64,000 nt of DNA, taken from Nocardiopsis sp. FR4 (lineage in GTDB: Bacteria; Actinomycetota; Actinomycetes; Streptosporangiales; Streptosporangiaceae). Under the pieces are notes generated by a model. That model saw only the letters and a list, made by a program, of their open reading frames with translations, did no database searches and was not told where the DNA came from. A program made the position numbers and the translations under genes. The first letter of the stretch is position 1; each line of letters starts with the position of its first letter. Of the stretch, positions 1 through 7,527 are shown piece after piece. The stretch is from positions 177,378 to 241,377 of the forward strand of contig NZ_VWVV01000009.1 of NCBI RefSeq assembly GCF_009830945.1, read 5' to 3'.

Positions 1-765
1 GGCCGGATCCCCCGCTGGCTGCGCTTCCTCGGCCTGGCCGCGCGCCGCCCCCACGTGTTCGCGCGCAGCTTCTCCAACCGGCGCTGGTCGGAGCGGGTCA
101 TCATCGGACTGGTCATGCAGTCGCTGGACAACTCGCTGACCACCTCCCTGCGGCGGGGGCTGTTCGGCGGCAGGAAGCTGACCTCCCGGCAGGGCCACGG
201 GGAGCCCAACCCGACCTGGATCCCGGCGGGCCAGGAGGCGGCGACCAGGCTGGCCGAGCGCATCGACGGGTTCCCCGGCGGAACCTGGGGGGACGTGTTC
301 GACGTTCCGATGACCGCGCACTTCCTGGGCGGCTGCCCGATCGGCGACAGCCCGGACACCGGCGTCATCGACCCCTACCACCGGCTGTACGGGTACCCGG
401 ACATCCACGTGGTGGACGGGTCGGCGGTCACCGCGAACCTGGGGGTGAACCCGTCGCTGACCATCACCGCCCAGGCCGAGCGGGCGATGGCGATGTGGCC
501 CAACAGGGGCGAGGAGGACCCCCGGCCGGAGCAGGGCGAGGCCTACCGGCGGGTGGCGCCGGTCCCGCCGCGCGCACCGGCCGTTCCGGCCGGAGCCTAC
601 GCCGAACTGCGCTTCACCGCCCCGCTGCCCCTGACCGTGGTCGACTCCGCCAAGCCCACCGGGGAGGAGGCGGTGGCGAAGGTGACGGCCGACGCCGCCG
701 AACTCGCGTCGGGCACTGCGCAGGAGCGGCCCGTCGGGACGGTCGGAGGCGAGGACCGGGGGTGA
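1..765 (+). CDS. GMC-family oxidoreductase, C-terminal part (cut by window start)
   Basis: The reading frame is open from the first base, so the N-terminal FAD-binding half lies outside the window. What remains is the GMC C-terminal domain: an HFLGGCPIG segment carrying the active-site His, followed by VVDGSAVTANLGVNPSLTI and a final helix, the usual end of cholesterol-oxidase-like (ChoD-type) flavoproteins. These enzymes oxidise alcohols to ketones or aldehydes with O2 or another acceptor. About 85 residues of low-complexity Pro/Ala/Glu tail follow. The gene ends against the convergent merR gene and is near the SDR/diiron/BVMO operon, so a shared catabolic role is likely. The substrate cannot be read from this fragment. 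Confidence 0.88.
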   Translation, partial: GRIPRWLRFLGLAARRPHVFARSFSNRRWSERVIIGLVMQSLDNSLTTSLRRGLFGGRKLTSRQGHGEPNPTWIPAGQEAATRLAERIDGFPGGTWGDVFDVPMTAHFLGGCPIGDSPDTGVIDPYHRLYGYPDIHVVDGSAVTANLGVNPSLTITAQAERAMAMWPNRGEEDPRPEQGEAYRRVAPVPPRAPAVPAGAYAELRFTAPLPLTVVDSAKPTGEEAVAKVTADAAELASGTAQERPVGTVGGEDRG

Positions 766-779
766 GCCCCGCCGGCCCG

Positions 780-807
780 GGACCCGGGACGGCGGCGTTC
801 CGGGTCC
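780..807. terminator. Hairpin between convergent GMC and merR genes
   Basis: The perfect 8-bp inverted repeat GGACCCGG / CCGGGTCC has a 12-nt loop. It fills the gap between the two convergent stop codons and could terminate both genes. There is no U-tract. Confidence 0.5.
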
Positions 808-1590
808 TCAGGCTGAGCCCGTCACGTCCTCGCGCTCGCCGTCCCCGCCCTCCTTCTCCAGGTACTCCATGGCCAGGGCGAAGTGCTCGCCCATGACGGT
901 GGTGAGCTTGTCCGCCATCTCCTGGGCCAGCACGGCGTCCACGGCCTGCTGCGCCAGGGGGCGCACGCGACGGATCAGCTCGGCCATCTCGGCGGTCTCC
1001 TCGCTGCGGACCACCGTCCCGGGGGCGTACTCGGCGAGTATGTGGTCGGCCACCCGGCGGACCATGTGCTCGGCGACCCCGCCCACCTTCTCCCGCAGGT
1101 TCTCGGCGATGTCCAGGACCGCGTCCACGCTCATGCCCAGCCTGACCAGCTCCACCCCGGCGTGCAGCAGCCGGGGGCTGGGCACCCGGAAGCGCAGCCC
1201 GTCGCGCTCGATCACGCCCAGGTCCAGGGAGCGCTTGACGGTCCGCGGGGTCACGCCCCGGCCGAAGAGCTCCTTGAGGTCGCCCAGGGTGAGGTAGTCG
1301 GCGATCTCGTCGCTCCAGGCGTCCCCTATGGCCGACTCGAAGCCCAGGATGTCGGACAGGTCGCCGCCGCGCTCCCAGACCCGGAACATCTCCCCGATGT
1401 TGGCGAAGGTGTAGCCGCGCCGCAGTAGCTGGCCGATCAGCCGCAGGCGCGTCAGGTGCGCCTCGGAGTAGATGCCCACGCGCCCCTCGCGGCGCGGCGG
1501 GGCGAGCAGGCCCCGGTCCTGGTACACCCGGACGTTGCGCACCGTCGTGTCGGCGAGCCGGGCGAGTTCGTCAATGCGGTATTCGGCCAT
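808..1590 (-). CDS. MerR-family transcriptional regulator
   Basis: The 260-residue protein opens with a MerR winged HTH (YRIDELARLADTTVRNVRVY, then a GIYSEAHLTRLRLI wing). The long C-terminal region is unlike the short metal-binding tails of classical MerR proteins and has no obvious Cys cluster, so an organic effector is more likely than a metal. It is transcribed divergently from the SDR-diiron-BVMO operon across a 116-bp region holding a perfect dyad between plausible -35 and -10 elements, the geometry expected of a MerR activator site. Local control of that operon is inferred. Confidence 0.9.
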   Translation of the reverse strand: MAEYRIDELARLADTTVRNVRVYQDRGLLAPPRREGRVGIYSEAHLTRLRLIGQLLRRGYTFANIGEMFRVWERGGDLSDILGFESAIGDAWSDEIADYLTLGDLKELFGRGVTPRTVKRSLDLGVIERDGLRFRVPSPRLLHAGVELVRLGMSVDAVLDIAENLREKVGGVAEHMVRRVADHILAEYAPGTVVRSEETAEMAELIRRVRPLAQQAVDAVLAQEMADKLTTVMGEHFALAMEYLEKEGGDGEREDVTGSA

Positions 1591-1650
1591 GGGTCAAGCC
1601 TAGGGACACCCGCGAACCCTACTCGTCAGTAAATTCCTGGCCTTCCCCCG

Positions 1651-1679
1651 TTGCATTGTGACAATGCTCGTTGTAACGT
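1651..1679 (+). promoter_or_regulatory. Candidate promoter with MerR-type dyad operator
   Basis: TTGCAT (1651-1656) and TAACGT (1674-1679) are separated by 17 bp. The perfect 15-bp inverted repeat GCATTG-TGA-CAATGC (1653-1667) overlaps the -35 and spacer. The SDR start codon is 28 bp downstream behind a strong GGAGGAG site. The dyad and hexamers are seen; their use by the divergent MerR protein is inferred. Confidence 0.5.
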
Positions 1680-1706
1680 TCCGGCAATGACTGTGGAGGA
1701 GATCAC

Positions 1707-2549
1707 ATGAGGACCCCCCCGCCACGCCACCTGCGGCGGCTGCCCGGCCGGAACGCCCTCGTCACCGGGGCCTCCGGGGCCTTCGGCAGCTCCACCGCGG
1801 CCGTCCTCCGCCACCTCGGGGTGAACGTCGTCGGCCTCGACCGCAAACCCGCCCCCGGCGTCATCGGCTGCGACATCACCGACGACGGGCAGGTACGCCA
1901 GGGCGTGGCCGAGGCGCTGGACCAGCTCGGCGGCCGCCTGGACCTGCTCGTCCACTTCGCCGGGGTGGGACCGGCCGTGGACATCGGCCGGGCGCCGGAC
2001 GCGCACGTCCACCAGGCGCTGGAGGTCAACCTCCTGGGCGCCTGGAGGGTCACCGCCGCCGCCATGCCCGCCCTGCTCCGCGACAGGGGGCGCGTGATCG
2101 TCACCGCCTCCCTGCTGTCCAACCTGCAACTGCCCTTCGCCGGGGCCTACACGGTCTCCAAACGGGCGCTGACCGCCTACGCCGACTGCCTGCGCGCCGA
2201 GTACGGCACCCACGTCGGGGTCACCACCGTCTACCCCGGCTACGTCGACACGCCCATCCACGACAGCTCCCGGGCCACCGGGGTCGCTCTCGACGGCCTC
2301 GTCCCGGCCGAGCGCGAACGCGACACCGTCATGGCGGTGGTCCGCGCGGCCGGGGCCCGGCGGCCCCCCCGCGACGTGGCCTCGACCGCGCTCGGCACCG
2401 CCGGACTCCACCTGTTCCGGTACTTCCCCGGCACCACCGAACAGATCGTGTCGCTCCAGATCGGCCTGCTGCTGTCGGACGGCGCCTTCGGCGACGCGGA
2501 GATCGCCCGGGGACTCCACGACCGCCACCGCGGACCGGTCGCGTCCTGA
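1707..2549 (+). CDS. SDR-family NAD(P)-dependent oxidoreductase
   Basis: This is a classical short-chain dehydrogenase of 280 residues. The cofactor motif TGASGAFG (20-27) carries Ala where the family usually has the second or third Gly context. HFAG (83-86) stands for NNAG, EVN has its Asn near 108, catalytic Ser is near 135-138, and Tyr148 and Lys152 form YxxxK. It would oxidise an alcohol or reduce a carbonyl. It is the first gene of the operon, with GGAGGAG six bases before ATG, and is followed after 11 bp by the diiron oxygenase gene, so it probably supplies or consumes the carbonyl handled by the monooxygenase downstream. Confidence 0.9.
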   Translation: MRTPPPRHLRRLPGRNALVTGASGAFGSSTAAVLRHLGVNVVGLDRKPAPGVIGCDITDDGQVRQGVAEALDQLGGRLDLLVHFAGVGPAVDIGRAPDAHVHQALEVNLLGAWRVTAAAMPALLRDRGRVIVTASLLSNLQLPFAGAYTVSKRALTAYADCLRAEYGTHVGVTTVYPGYVDTPIHDSSRATGVALDGLVPAERERDTVMAVVRAAGARRPPRDVASTALGTAGLHLFRYFPGTTEQIVSLQIGLLLSDGAFGDAEIARGLHDRHRGPVAS

Positions 2550-2560
2550 GGAGGAGAGAG

Positions 2561-3472
2561 ATGACCGCAGAGATCACCGCCAAGCCCAAGCTCACCGACC
2601 GCGAGGACATCGCCAAGCGGCTGCTCCGCGGATCGGCGAAGGCCTCCTTCGACCCGCTCGTGGAGATCGACTGGGACGCCCCCGTCGACAGGGACATGTG
2701 GGGTATCCGCCCCGAGCGCGTCTCGCTCTACGGCACCTACCTGTGGGAGCGGCTCAGCGAGGAGCAGCGCAAGGAGCTCTCCCGCCTGGAGGTGGCCAGC
2801 GTCGCCACCATCGGCATCTGGTTCGAGACCATCCTCATGCAGATGCTGGTGCGCCACGCCTACCACAACGACCCCGCCACCAACCACGTCCAGTACGCCT
2901 ACACCGAGATCGCCGACGAGTGCCGCCACACGGTGATGTTCGCCAAGATGGTCGGCAAGCTCGGCTGGCACACGCACAAGCTCGACCCGGCCGCCCACAT
3001 GCTCGGCAACCTCTTCAAGACCATCGCGCACGGCCCGCTGATCTTCGCCGGGGCCCTGTTCGTGGAGGAGGTCCTGGACCAGATCCAGCGCGAGGCCGTG
3101 CCCGACGAGCAGATCCTGCCCCTGGTGCGCTCGGTCTCCCGCATCCACGTGGTGGAGGAGGCCCGGCACATGCGCTACGCCCGCGAGGAGTTCCAGCGCG
3201 ACTGGGCCACCCGCGGCCCCCTCAACCGGGCCTACAGCCGGATCATCCTGGGCCTGGTCACCTACTACTCCGCCACCCGGCTGATCAACCCCAAGGTGTA
3301 CGCGCAGGTGGGGCTGGACCCCAGGGAGGCCTACCGGGTCGCCCAGCGCAACCCGCACTGGATCGGCACCAAGACCTGGGCGGCCCGCAAGGTGGTGGCC
3401 ACCCTGGACACCGCCGGGGCCATCTCCGGGCTGGGCCGCTACTTCTGGAGGAAGGCCGGGCTGCTCGGCTGA
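2561..3472 (+). CDS. AurF-like diiron oxygenase
   Basis: The 303-residue helical protein has carboxylate/His ligands spaced as in the AurF p-aminobenzoate N-oxygenase family: E89, E120-x2-H123, E169, H196-x3-E200-x2-H203. The 27-residue gap from E169 to H196 and the HxxxExxH triplet match AurF. It should bind two irons and activate O2 for hydroxylation or N-oxidation of a small substrate. An ideal GGAGGAGAG site precedes ATG and the gene is 11 bp behind the SDR, so the two are probably co-expressed. The substrate is unknown; with a BVMO next door, a hydrocarbon or alicyclic compound is as likely as an amine. Confidence 0.85.
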   Translation: MTAEITAKPKLTDREDIAKRLLRGSAKASFDPLVEIDWDAPVDRDMWGIRPERVSLYGTYLWERLSEEQRKELSRLEVASVATIGIWFETILMQMLVRHAYHNDPATNHVQYAYTEIADECRHTVMFAKMVGKLGWHTHKLDPAAHMLGNLFKTIAHGPLIFAGALFVEEVLDQIQREAVPDEQILPLVRSVSRIHVVEEARHMRYAREEFQRDWATRGPLNRAYSRIILGLVTYYSATRLINPKVYAQVGLDPREAYRVAQRNPHWIGTKTWAARKVVATLDTAGAISGLGRYFWRKAGLLG

Positions 3473-3480
3473 TCAGACCC

Positions 3481-3644
3481 CGCCGCCGAGGGGGGCGCAA
3501 CGCGCCACGCCCTCCCGGCGGCGGTCACACCTCCCGGGGACGAAACGCGCCGCGTCCCCGGGAGCCCTCTCCCCGAAGGCACCCGCGCCGAGCCTTCGGG
3601 GCGGCGGATCCCCCGGGGGCGAAACGCGCCACGCCCCCGGGGGA
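3481..3644. repeat. Cluster of four GC-rich hairpins, three sharing a loop
   Basis: Four inverted repeats lie in the 205-bp gap inside the operon. B has stems 3531-3542/3553-3564 (12 bp perfect) and loop AAACGCGCCG. D has 3609-3621/3632-3644 (13 bp perfect) and loop AAACGCGCCA. A (about 3481-3523) has an imperfect stem and loop CAACGCGCCA. C (3571-3580/3592-3601) has a 10-bp stem and a different loop, ACCCGCGCCGA. Stem sequences differ between copies while the loop of A, B and D is kept, which suggests an RNA or DNA element rather than chance GC-richness. It may also end or attenuate transcription after the diiron gene. Confidence 0.75.
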
Positions 3645-3677
3645 CCTCCCACCGGTTCGCACGAAGGGAATCCACAC

Positions 3678-5180
3678 GTGACCGAAGCACCACCCCACTT
3701 CCGGGTGGCCGTCATCGGGTCCGGCTTCGCCGGGATCGGGATGGCCGTCCGGCTCACGCAGGCCGGTCTGCGGGACTTCGTGGTTCTGGAGCGGGCCGAG
3801 GACGTCGGCGGCACCTGGCGTGACAACTCCTACCCCGGAGCCGCCTGCGACGTCCCCTCTCACCTGTACTCCTTCTCCTTCGCGCCCAACCCCCACTGGA
3901 GCCGCACCTTCTCCCCCCAGCCCGAGATCTTCGCCTACATCAAGAGGGTCGCCGGGGAGTACGGCGTCGACAAACACGTGCGCTACGGCCACGAGGTGAC
4001 CTCCGCGCACTGGGAGCCCGACGGGAACCGCTGGCGGATCGAGACCAGCCGGGGCACCGTCACCGCCCAGTTCCTCGTCAGCGGCGCCGGGCCGCTCGCC
4101 GACCCCTCCTACCCCGACATCAAGGGCCTGGAGACCTTCGAGGGGAAGCTGTTCCACTCCGCCGAGTGGGACCACGGCCACGACCTGCGCGACCGGAGGA
4201 TCGCCGTGATCGGCACCGGCGCCTCCGCGATCCAGTTCGTGCCCCGGATCCAGCCCGGGGCCCGCAGGCTCACGCTGTTCCAGCGCACCGCGCCGTGGGT
4301 GATGTTCCGGCACGACCGCGACATCACCAGGCTCGAGGGCTGGCTGTACCGCAACATCCCGCTCACCCAGCAGATCGCGCGCAAGAGCATCTACTGGGGG
4401 CGGGAGACCTACGTCCTCGGCTTCGCCAAGGACCCCAGACTGCTCTCGGTCGTCGAACGACTCGGCCGGGCCAACATCCACCGCAGCGTGAAGGACCCCG
4501 AGCTCCGGGCGAAGCTGACCCCGGACTTCCGGGCGGGCTGCAAGCGCATCCTCATGTCCAACGACTACTATCCGGCGCTGGCCCGGCCCAACGTCGACGT
4601 GGTCACCGACGGGATCACCGAGATCCGCGCCAACGGTCCCGTCACCCGGGACGCCTCGGGGACCGAGACCGAGCACGAGGTGGACACGATCATCCTCGGC
4701 ACCGGGTTCCACGTGACCGAACCGCCGGTGGCGCGGCGGATCTTCAACCCCGAGGGCACCTCGCTGGCCGACCACTGGGGCTCGGACGCCCAGGCCTTCC
4801 GCGGCACCACGGTGGCCGGGTTCCCCAACCTGTTCGTGCTCGCCGGGCCCAACACCGGTCTGGGGCACACCTCGCAGGTCTTCATGATCGAAGCCCAGAT
4901 CAGGTACACCATGCAGGCCCTGAAGTACCTGTGCCGCAACCGCCTCGACCGCCTGGACGTGCGCCCCGAGGCCCAGGAGGCCTACAACTCCATGGTGAAC
5001 CGCTCCATGGAGGGCACCGTCTGGGTGACCGGCGGCTGCGACAGCTGGTACCTCAACGCCAACGGCCGCAACACCACCCTCTGGCCCACCTTCACCTGGG
5101 ACTTCGCGCTGCGCACGCGCTGGTTCGACCCGCACAACTACGACCTGCGCCGGGAGGTGGCCCGTGAGCGGGTTCGGTGA
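3678..5180 (+). CDS. Flavin-containing Baeyer-Villiger-type monooxygenase
   Basis: The 500-residue class B flavoprotein has an N-terminal FAD site GSGFAG (14-19), then EDVGGTWRDNSYPGAACD, the Baeyer-Villiger fingerprint FEGKLFHSAEWDH near residues 153-165, and a second Rossmann site GTGASA near 178. It would insert oxygen next to a ketone (giving an ester or lactone) or oxidise a heteroatom, using NADPH and O2. An AAGGGAA site precedes the GTG start. The stop overlaps the DUF4873 gene by 17 bp, so the two are translationally coupled. The hydrolase downstream would suit cleavage of the ester product. EthA-type FMO activity is the main alternative. Confidence 0.9.
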   Translation: MTEAPPHFRVAVIGSGFAGIGMAVRLTQAGLRDFVVLERAEDVGGTWRDNSYPGAACDVPSHLYSFSFAPNPHWSRTFSPQPEIFAYIKRVAGEYGVDKHVRYGHEVTSAHWEPDGNRWRIETSRGTVTAQFLVSGAGPLADPSYPDIKGLETFEGKLFHSAEWDHGHDLRDRRIAVIGTGASAIQFVPRIQPGARRLTLFQRTAPWVMFRHDRDITRLEGWLYRNIPLTQQIARKSIYWGRETYVLGFAKDPRLLSVVERLGRANIHRSVKDPELRAKLTPDFRAGCKRILMSNDYYPALARPNVDVVTDGITEIRANGPVTRDASGTETEHEVDTIILGTGFHVTEPPVARRIFNPEGTSLADHWGSDAQAFRGTTVAGFPNLFVLAGPNTGLGHTSQVFMIEAQIRYTMQALKYLCRNRLDRLDVRPEAQEAYNSMVNRSMEGTVWVTGGCDSWYLNANGRNTTLWPTFTWDFALRTRWFDPHNYDLRREVARERVR

Positions 5181-5496
5181 CGACGAGGAGGAGTACCGGG
5201 GCCCGGTCACCGTGGTACTGCCCGACGACGGCGGCGCCGTCGAGGTCGACGCGCACCTCGCCGGGCACTTCTCCCCGCTGACCGGCGACTACCGGTGGCG
5301 CGGCAGGCTCTCCCCCAGCCCCGAGGTGAGCAGGGCCTTTCGCGAAGGCGCGCGTACCGTGGTGGTACGCACCCCCGACGGCTTCGAGGGCGCCGGGACG
5401 CTGGACGAGGCCAACCTCTGGGGCGGCCACCCCGTCAACGGGGCGGGCAGCCCGCCCTTCGCGGTCCCCCGCGTCGACCTCGACGAGTCCGACTGA
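5164..5496 (+). CDS. DUF4873-like small protein
   Basis: This is a 110-residue acidic protein with an YRGPVTVVLPD start, a central HFSPLTGDYRWRGRL segment and a TLDEANLWGG end, features I associate with DUF4873. That family occurs beside or fused to flavin monooxygenases in actinobacteria (from memory, not searched). Its GTG start lies inside the end of the monooxygenase gene (17-bp overlap), so the product probably acts with that enzyme. No catalytic motif, signal peptide or membrane segment is visible. The molecular function is unknown. Confidence 0.75.
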   Translation: MSGFGDDEEEYRGPVTVVLPDDGGAVEVDAHLAGHFSPLTGDYRWRGRLSPSPEVSRAFREGARTVVVRTPDGFEGAGTLDEANLWGGHPVNGAGSPPFAVPRVDLDESD

Positions 5497-5504
5497 GAGG
5501 TGTC

Positions 5505-6404
5505 ATGGCACTCCAACACGTGAACCGGGCCCGGGAACTCCGGGTCCGCTCGGCCGACGGAACCCTGCTGCACGCCGAGGTGCGCGGCCCCGACACGGGA
5601 CCGACCGTGGTCCTGGCGCACTGCTGGGCGACGTCCCTGGCCTCCTGGGGCCCGGTGGTGCGCGAGCTCGACCCCTCCCTCCGGGTGGTGCTCTACGACC
5701 AGCGCGGCCACGGCCGCACCCAGGCCCCGCTCACCCGCGCCGGGTACGGCGCGGCGAAGCTGGCCGAGGACCTGTGCGCGGTGCTGGAGGCCACCGTTCC
5801 TCCCGGCGAGAAAGCGGTGGTCGCCGGGCACAGCATGGGCGGGATGACCATCATGGCCGCCGGTGCGCACCCGGTCTTCCAGGAGAAGGCCGCCGCGGTG
5901 CTGCTCACCAACACCGGGTGCACGCAGCTGTGCGAGCGCTCGACCGCGATTCCGCTGCCCGGCCCGCTGGGCACCCTCGGCTCCCGGGTCTTCCTCAGGG
6001 CGCCCTTCCCCCTGGGGCCGCGCAACCCCGTGGCCACCGCGGTGCTGAAGTCCATGGTGATGGGTAAGAAGGCGGACCCCCGCATGGTGCGGCTGTGCAT
6101 GCGGATGGTGCACGCCTGCGGTTGTGTGCCCCGGGGTTCCTGGGGGTGGGTGATCAGCACGCTGGAGGCGGAGGAGACCGCGCGGCGGATCTCGGTGCCC
6201 TCGGTGGTGCTGGTGGGAACGGAGGACAAACTGACCCCGCCCTGGCACGCCCACCACATCGGCTCGCTGCTCAAGGACTGCCGCGAGGTCCGCGAGATCC
6301 CCGGCGCCGGTCACATGGGCCCCCTGGAATACCCCCAGACCCTCGCCGAACTCCTTGGCTCCCTCGCCGCCGAACACCTCACCGCCCGGCCCGAAGCCGC
6401 CTGA
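5505..6404 (+). CDS. Alpha/beta-hydrolase
   Basis: The 299-residue hydrolase has GHSMGG (nucleophile Ser about 109), an Asp in VGTEDKLTPP (about 238) and His in GAGHMG (about 268), and an oxyanion-type LAHCWAT near residue 35 in place of the usual HG. ATG at 5505 is chosen because AGAGG lies just ahead and the homologous part starts there; the frame is open further upstream, but only over the DUF4873 gene. As last gene of the operon it probably hydrolyses an ester or lactone made by the monooxygenase. The exact substrate is unknown. Confidence 0.88.
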   Translation: MALQHVNRARELRVRSADGTLLHAEVRGPDTGPTVVLAHCWATSLASWGPVVRELDPSLRVVLYDQRGHGRTQAPLTRAGYGAAKLAEDLCAVLEATVPPGEKAVVAGHSMGGMTIMAAGAHPVFQEKAAAVLLTNTGCTQLCERSTAIPLPGPLGTLGSRVFLRAPFPLGPRNPVATAVLKSMVMGKKADPRMVRLCMRMVHACGCVPRGSWGWVISTLEAEETARRISVPSVVLVGTEDKLTPPWHAHHIGSLLKDCREVREIPGAGHMGPLEYPQTLAELLGSLAAEHLTARPEAA

Positions 6405-6465
6405 CCCGCCCCGGGGGGGGCACCGGCACGTGCGGATCCCCGGGAAGGGCCGGCGCGGGCGGGAC

Positions 6466-6669
6466 TCATTCCAGTTCGAACAACACGGACAGGCAGACAA
6501 AGACAAAGGCCGCGAAGCCGAGGGTGACCGCGACCCGGATACGCCATCCGCCCACCGTCCTCCCCCGGTACTCCTGGACCGACTTGTGGAGCAGCAGCAG
6601 TGACATCAGAAGGACGGTGGCCGAACCCGCCAACCCGAACATGGACCTCCCCAGAGACGGTGCGGACAT
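6466..6669 (-). CDS. Small two-helix membrane protein, possible orphan immunity protein
   Basis: This 67-residue protein has two predicted membrane helices (about 10-27 and 46-64) joined by a basic loop. No family is recognised. It has the size and topology of the two small proteins at 7152-7409 and 8106-8339, each beside an RHS tip, and lies on the same strand further along. I infer a leftover immunity gene whose toxin tip is gone; nothing like an RHS core end is visible in the 480 bp upstream. It could equally be an unrelated membrane protein. Confidence 0.5.
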   Translation of the reverse strand: MSAPSLGRSMFGLAGSATVLLMSLLLLHKSVQEYRGRTVGGWRIRVAVTLGFAAFVFVCLSVLFELE

Positions 6670-7151
6670 ATCTGGTCAGTTGCGCGCCCGAGGAGTGACG
6701 GGCCCGGTCAGAACGCGGCGCTCGGCATCCTCCGGCCGACGCGCGTCGGGGCCCGCACGGGGCCCGTCCAGGGCGCTGCGCAGGCCTCTCAGCGATTGCA
6801 CGGTCACGGTGTCCTCCCCGAAGCGGTGCCGGCATCGAAGAGAAGTAGGGCAAATGACCCGGTTACGCGGTCCCGCCTGGAACTGCCGGGTGCCGGTCGA
6901 CCCGAAGGGGACCAACGAATCGACCGCGGTGCTCATCGCCGCACCCACCAGCCACCCCATGGAAATCCAGGGCCTTCCCTCGTTCTTCGTTTCGAACGGA
7001 AGACAGGACTTCGGCGCGGCCACAGGGAAGACTCGATATGAGAGCAGCTGCGATGCCGTCCCTCCAGTAGCACCCCGGAAGCGGTATGGACGAGATACCC
7101 GAAGCGAGCAGAGCTCCTGCGCCGCCGATGACGGTCGCTCCGCCTCTCCAC
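6670..7151. other. 482-bp region with no convincing gene
   Basis: The frames open here on either strand have poor codon bias and no recognisable motif. G+C is visibly lower than in the neighbouring catabolic operon. Its position between two putative immunity genes suggests decayed toxin-tip DNA, but no RHS signature remains. Confidence 0.4.
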
Positions 7152-7409
7152 TCACCGACCGCCATCCGTGTCCGCGTCTCCTTTCGTGCGTCGAAGCTGC
7201 ATGAGGCGCGGAAGTATCCAGAAGAGGAAGATGGCGGCAGCGAACACCAGGAGGATGAGGAGCCCGGTGAGATCTCCTTCCCACCATCTCCACACCGCCA
7301 GGGACAGGCACAGGAGAAGACTCATCACCCTGAACCCGAGAAGGGTACGCGGCTCTTTCCGAGCCGGTTTTTCGGGGAACCTTCCATACACGTGCCTCAT
7401 CCTCTCCAA
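7152..7409 (-). CDS. Small two-helix membrane protein, possible immunity protein for the orphan RHS tip
   Basis: The 85-residue protein has a basic N-terminus, two hydrophobic segments (about 27-42 and 47-67) and a basic, acidic-ended tail. No known family is recognised. It lies 118 bp downstream of the orphan RHS tip, in the position an immunity gene holds in RHS/CDI-type toxin loci. Two-helix immunity proteins would suit a membrane-acting toxin, and the tip is indeed hydrophobic. The pairing is inferred from order and topology only. Confidence 0.55.
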   Translation of the reverse strand: MERMRHVYGRFPEKPARKEPRTLLGFRVMSLLLCLSLAVWRWWEGDLTGLLILLVFAAAIFLFWILPRLMQLRRTKGDADTDGGR

Positions 7410-7527
7410 GACTGGTTTCCACAGTCCCGGCTCCCCTTCCCGGAACAGGGGAAAGAGAGCCGTGGAACCGCGGGACCGTCATGACGATGTGCGTACGCGC
7501 AGTCAGACGGTCCCGCAGCATGTCAGC

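Noticed and set aside
3473..3681. Repeated RGRNAP-type peptide in a frame through the hairpin cluster
   Set aside because: The peptide repeat is a by-product of the repeated hairpin loop; the frame continues from an antisense-like shadow and has no start of its own.
6676..7521. 281-codon minus-strand frame across the small membrane gene region
   Set aside because: Poor codon bias, no motif, and it overlaps the better-supported 85-residue membrane protein gene.
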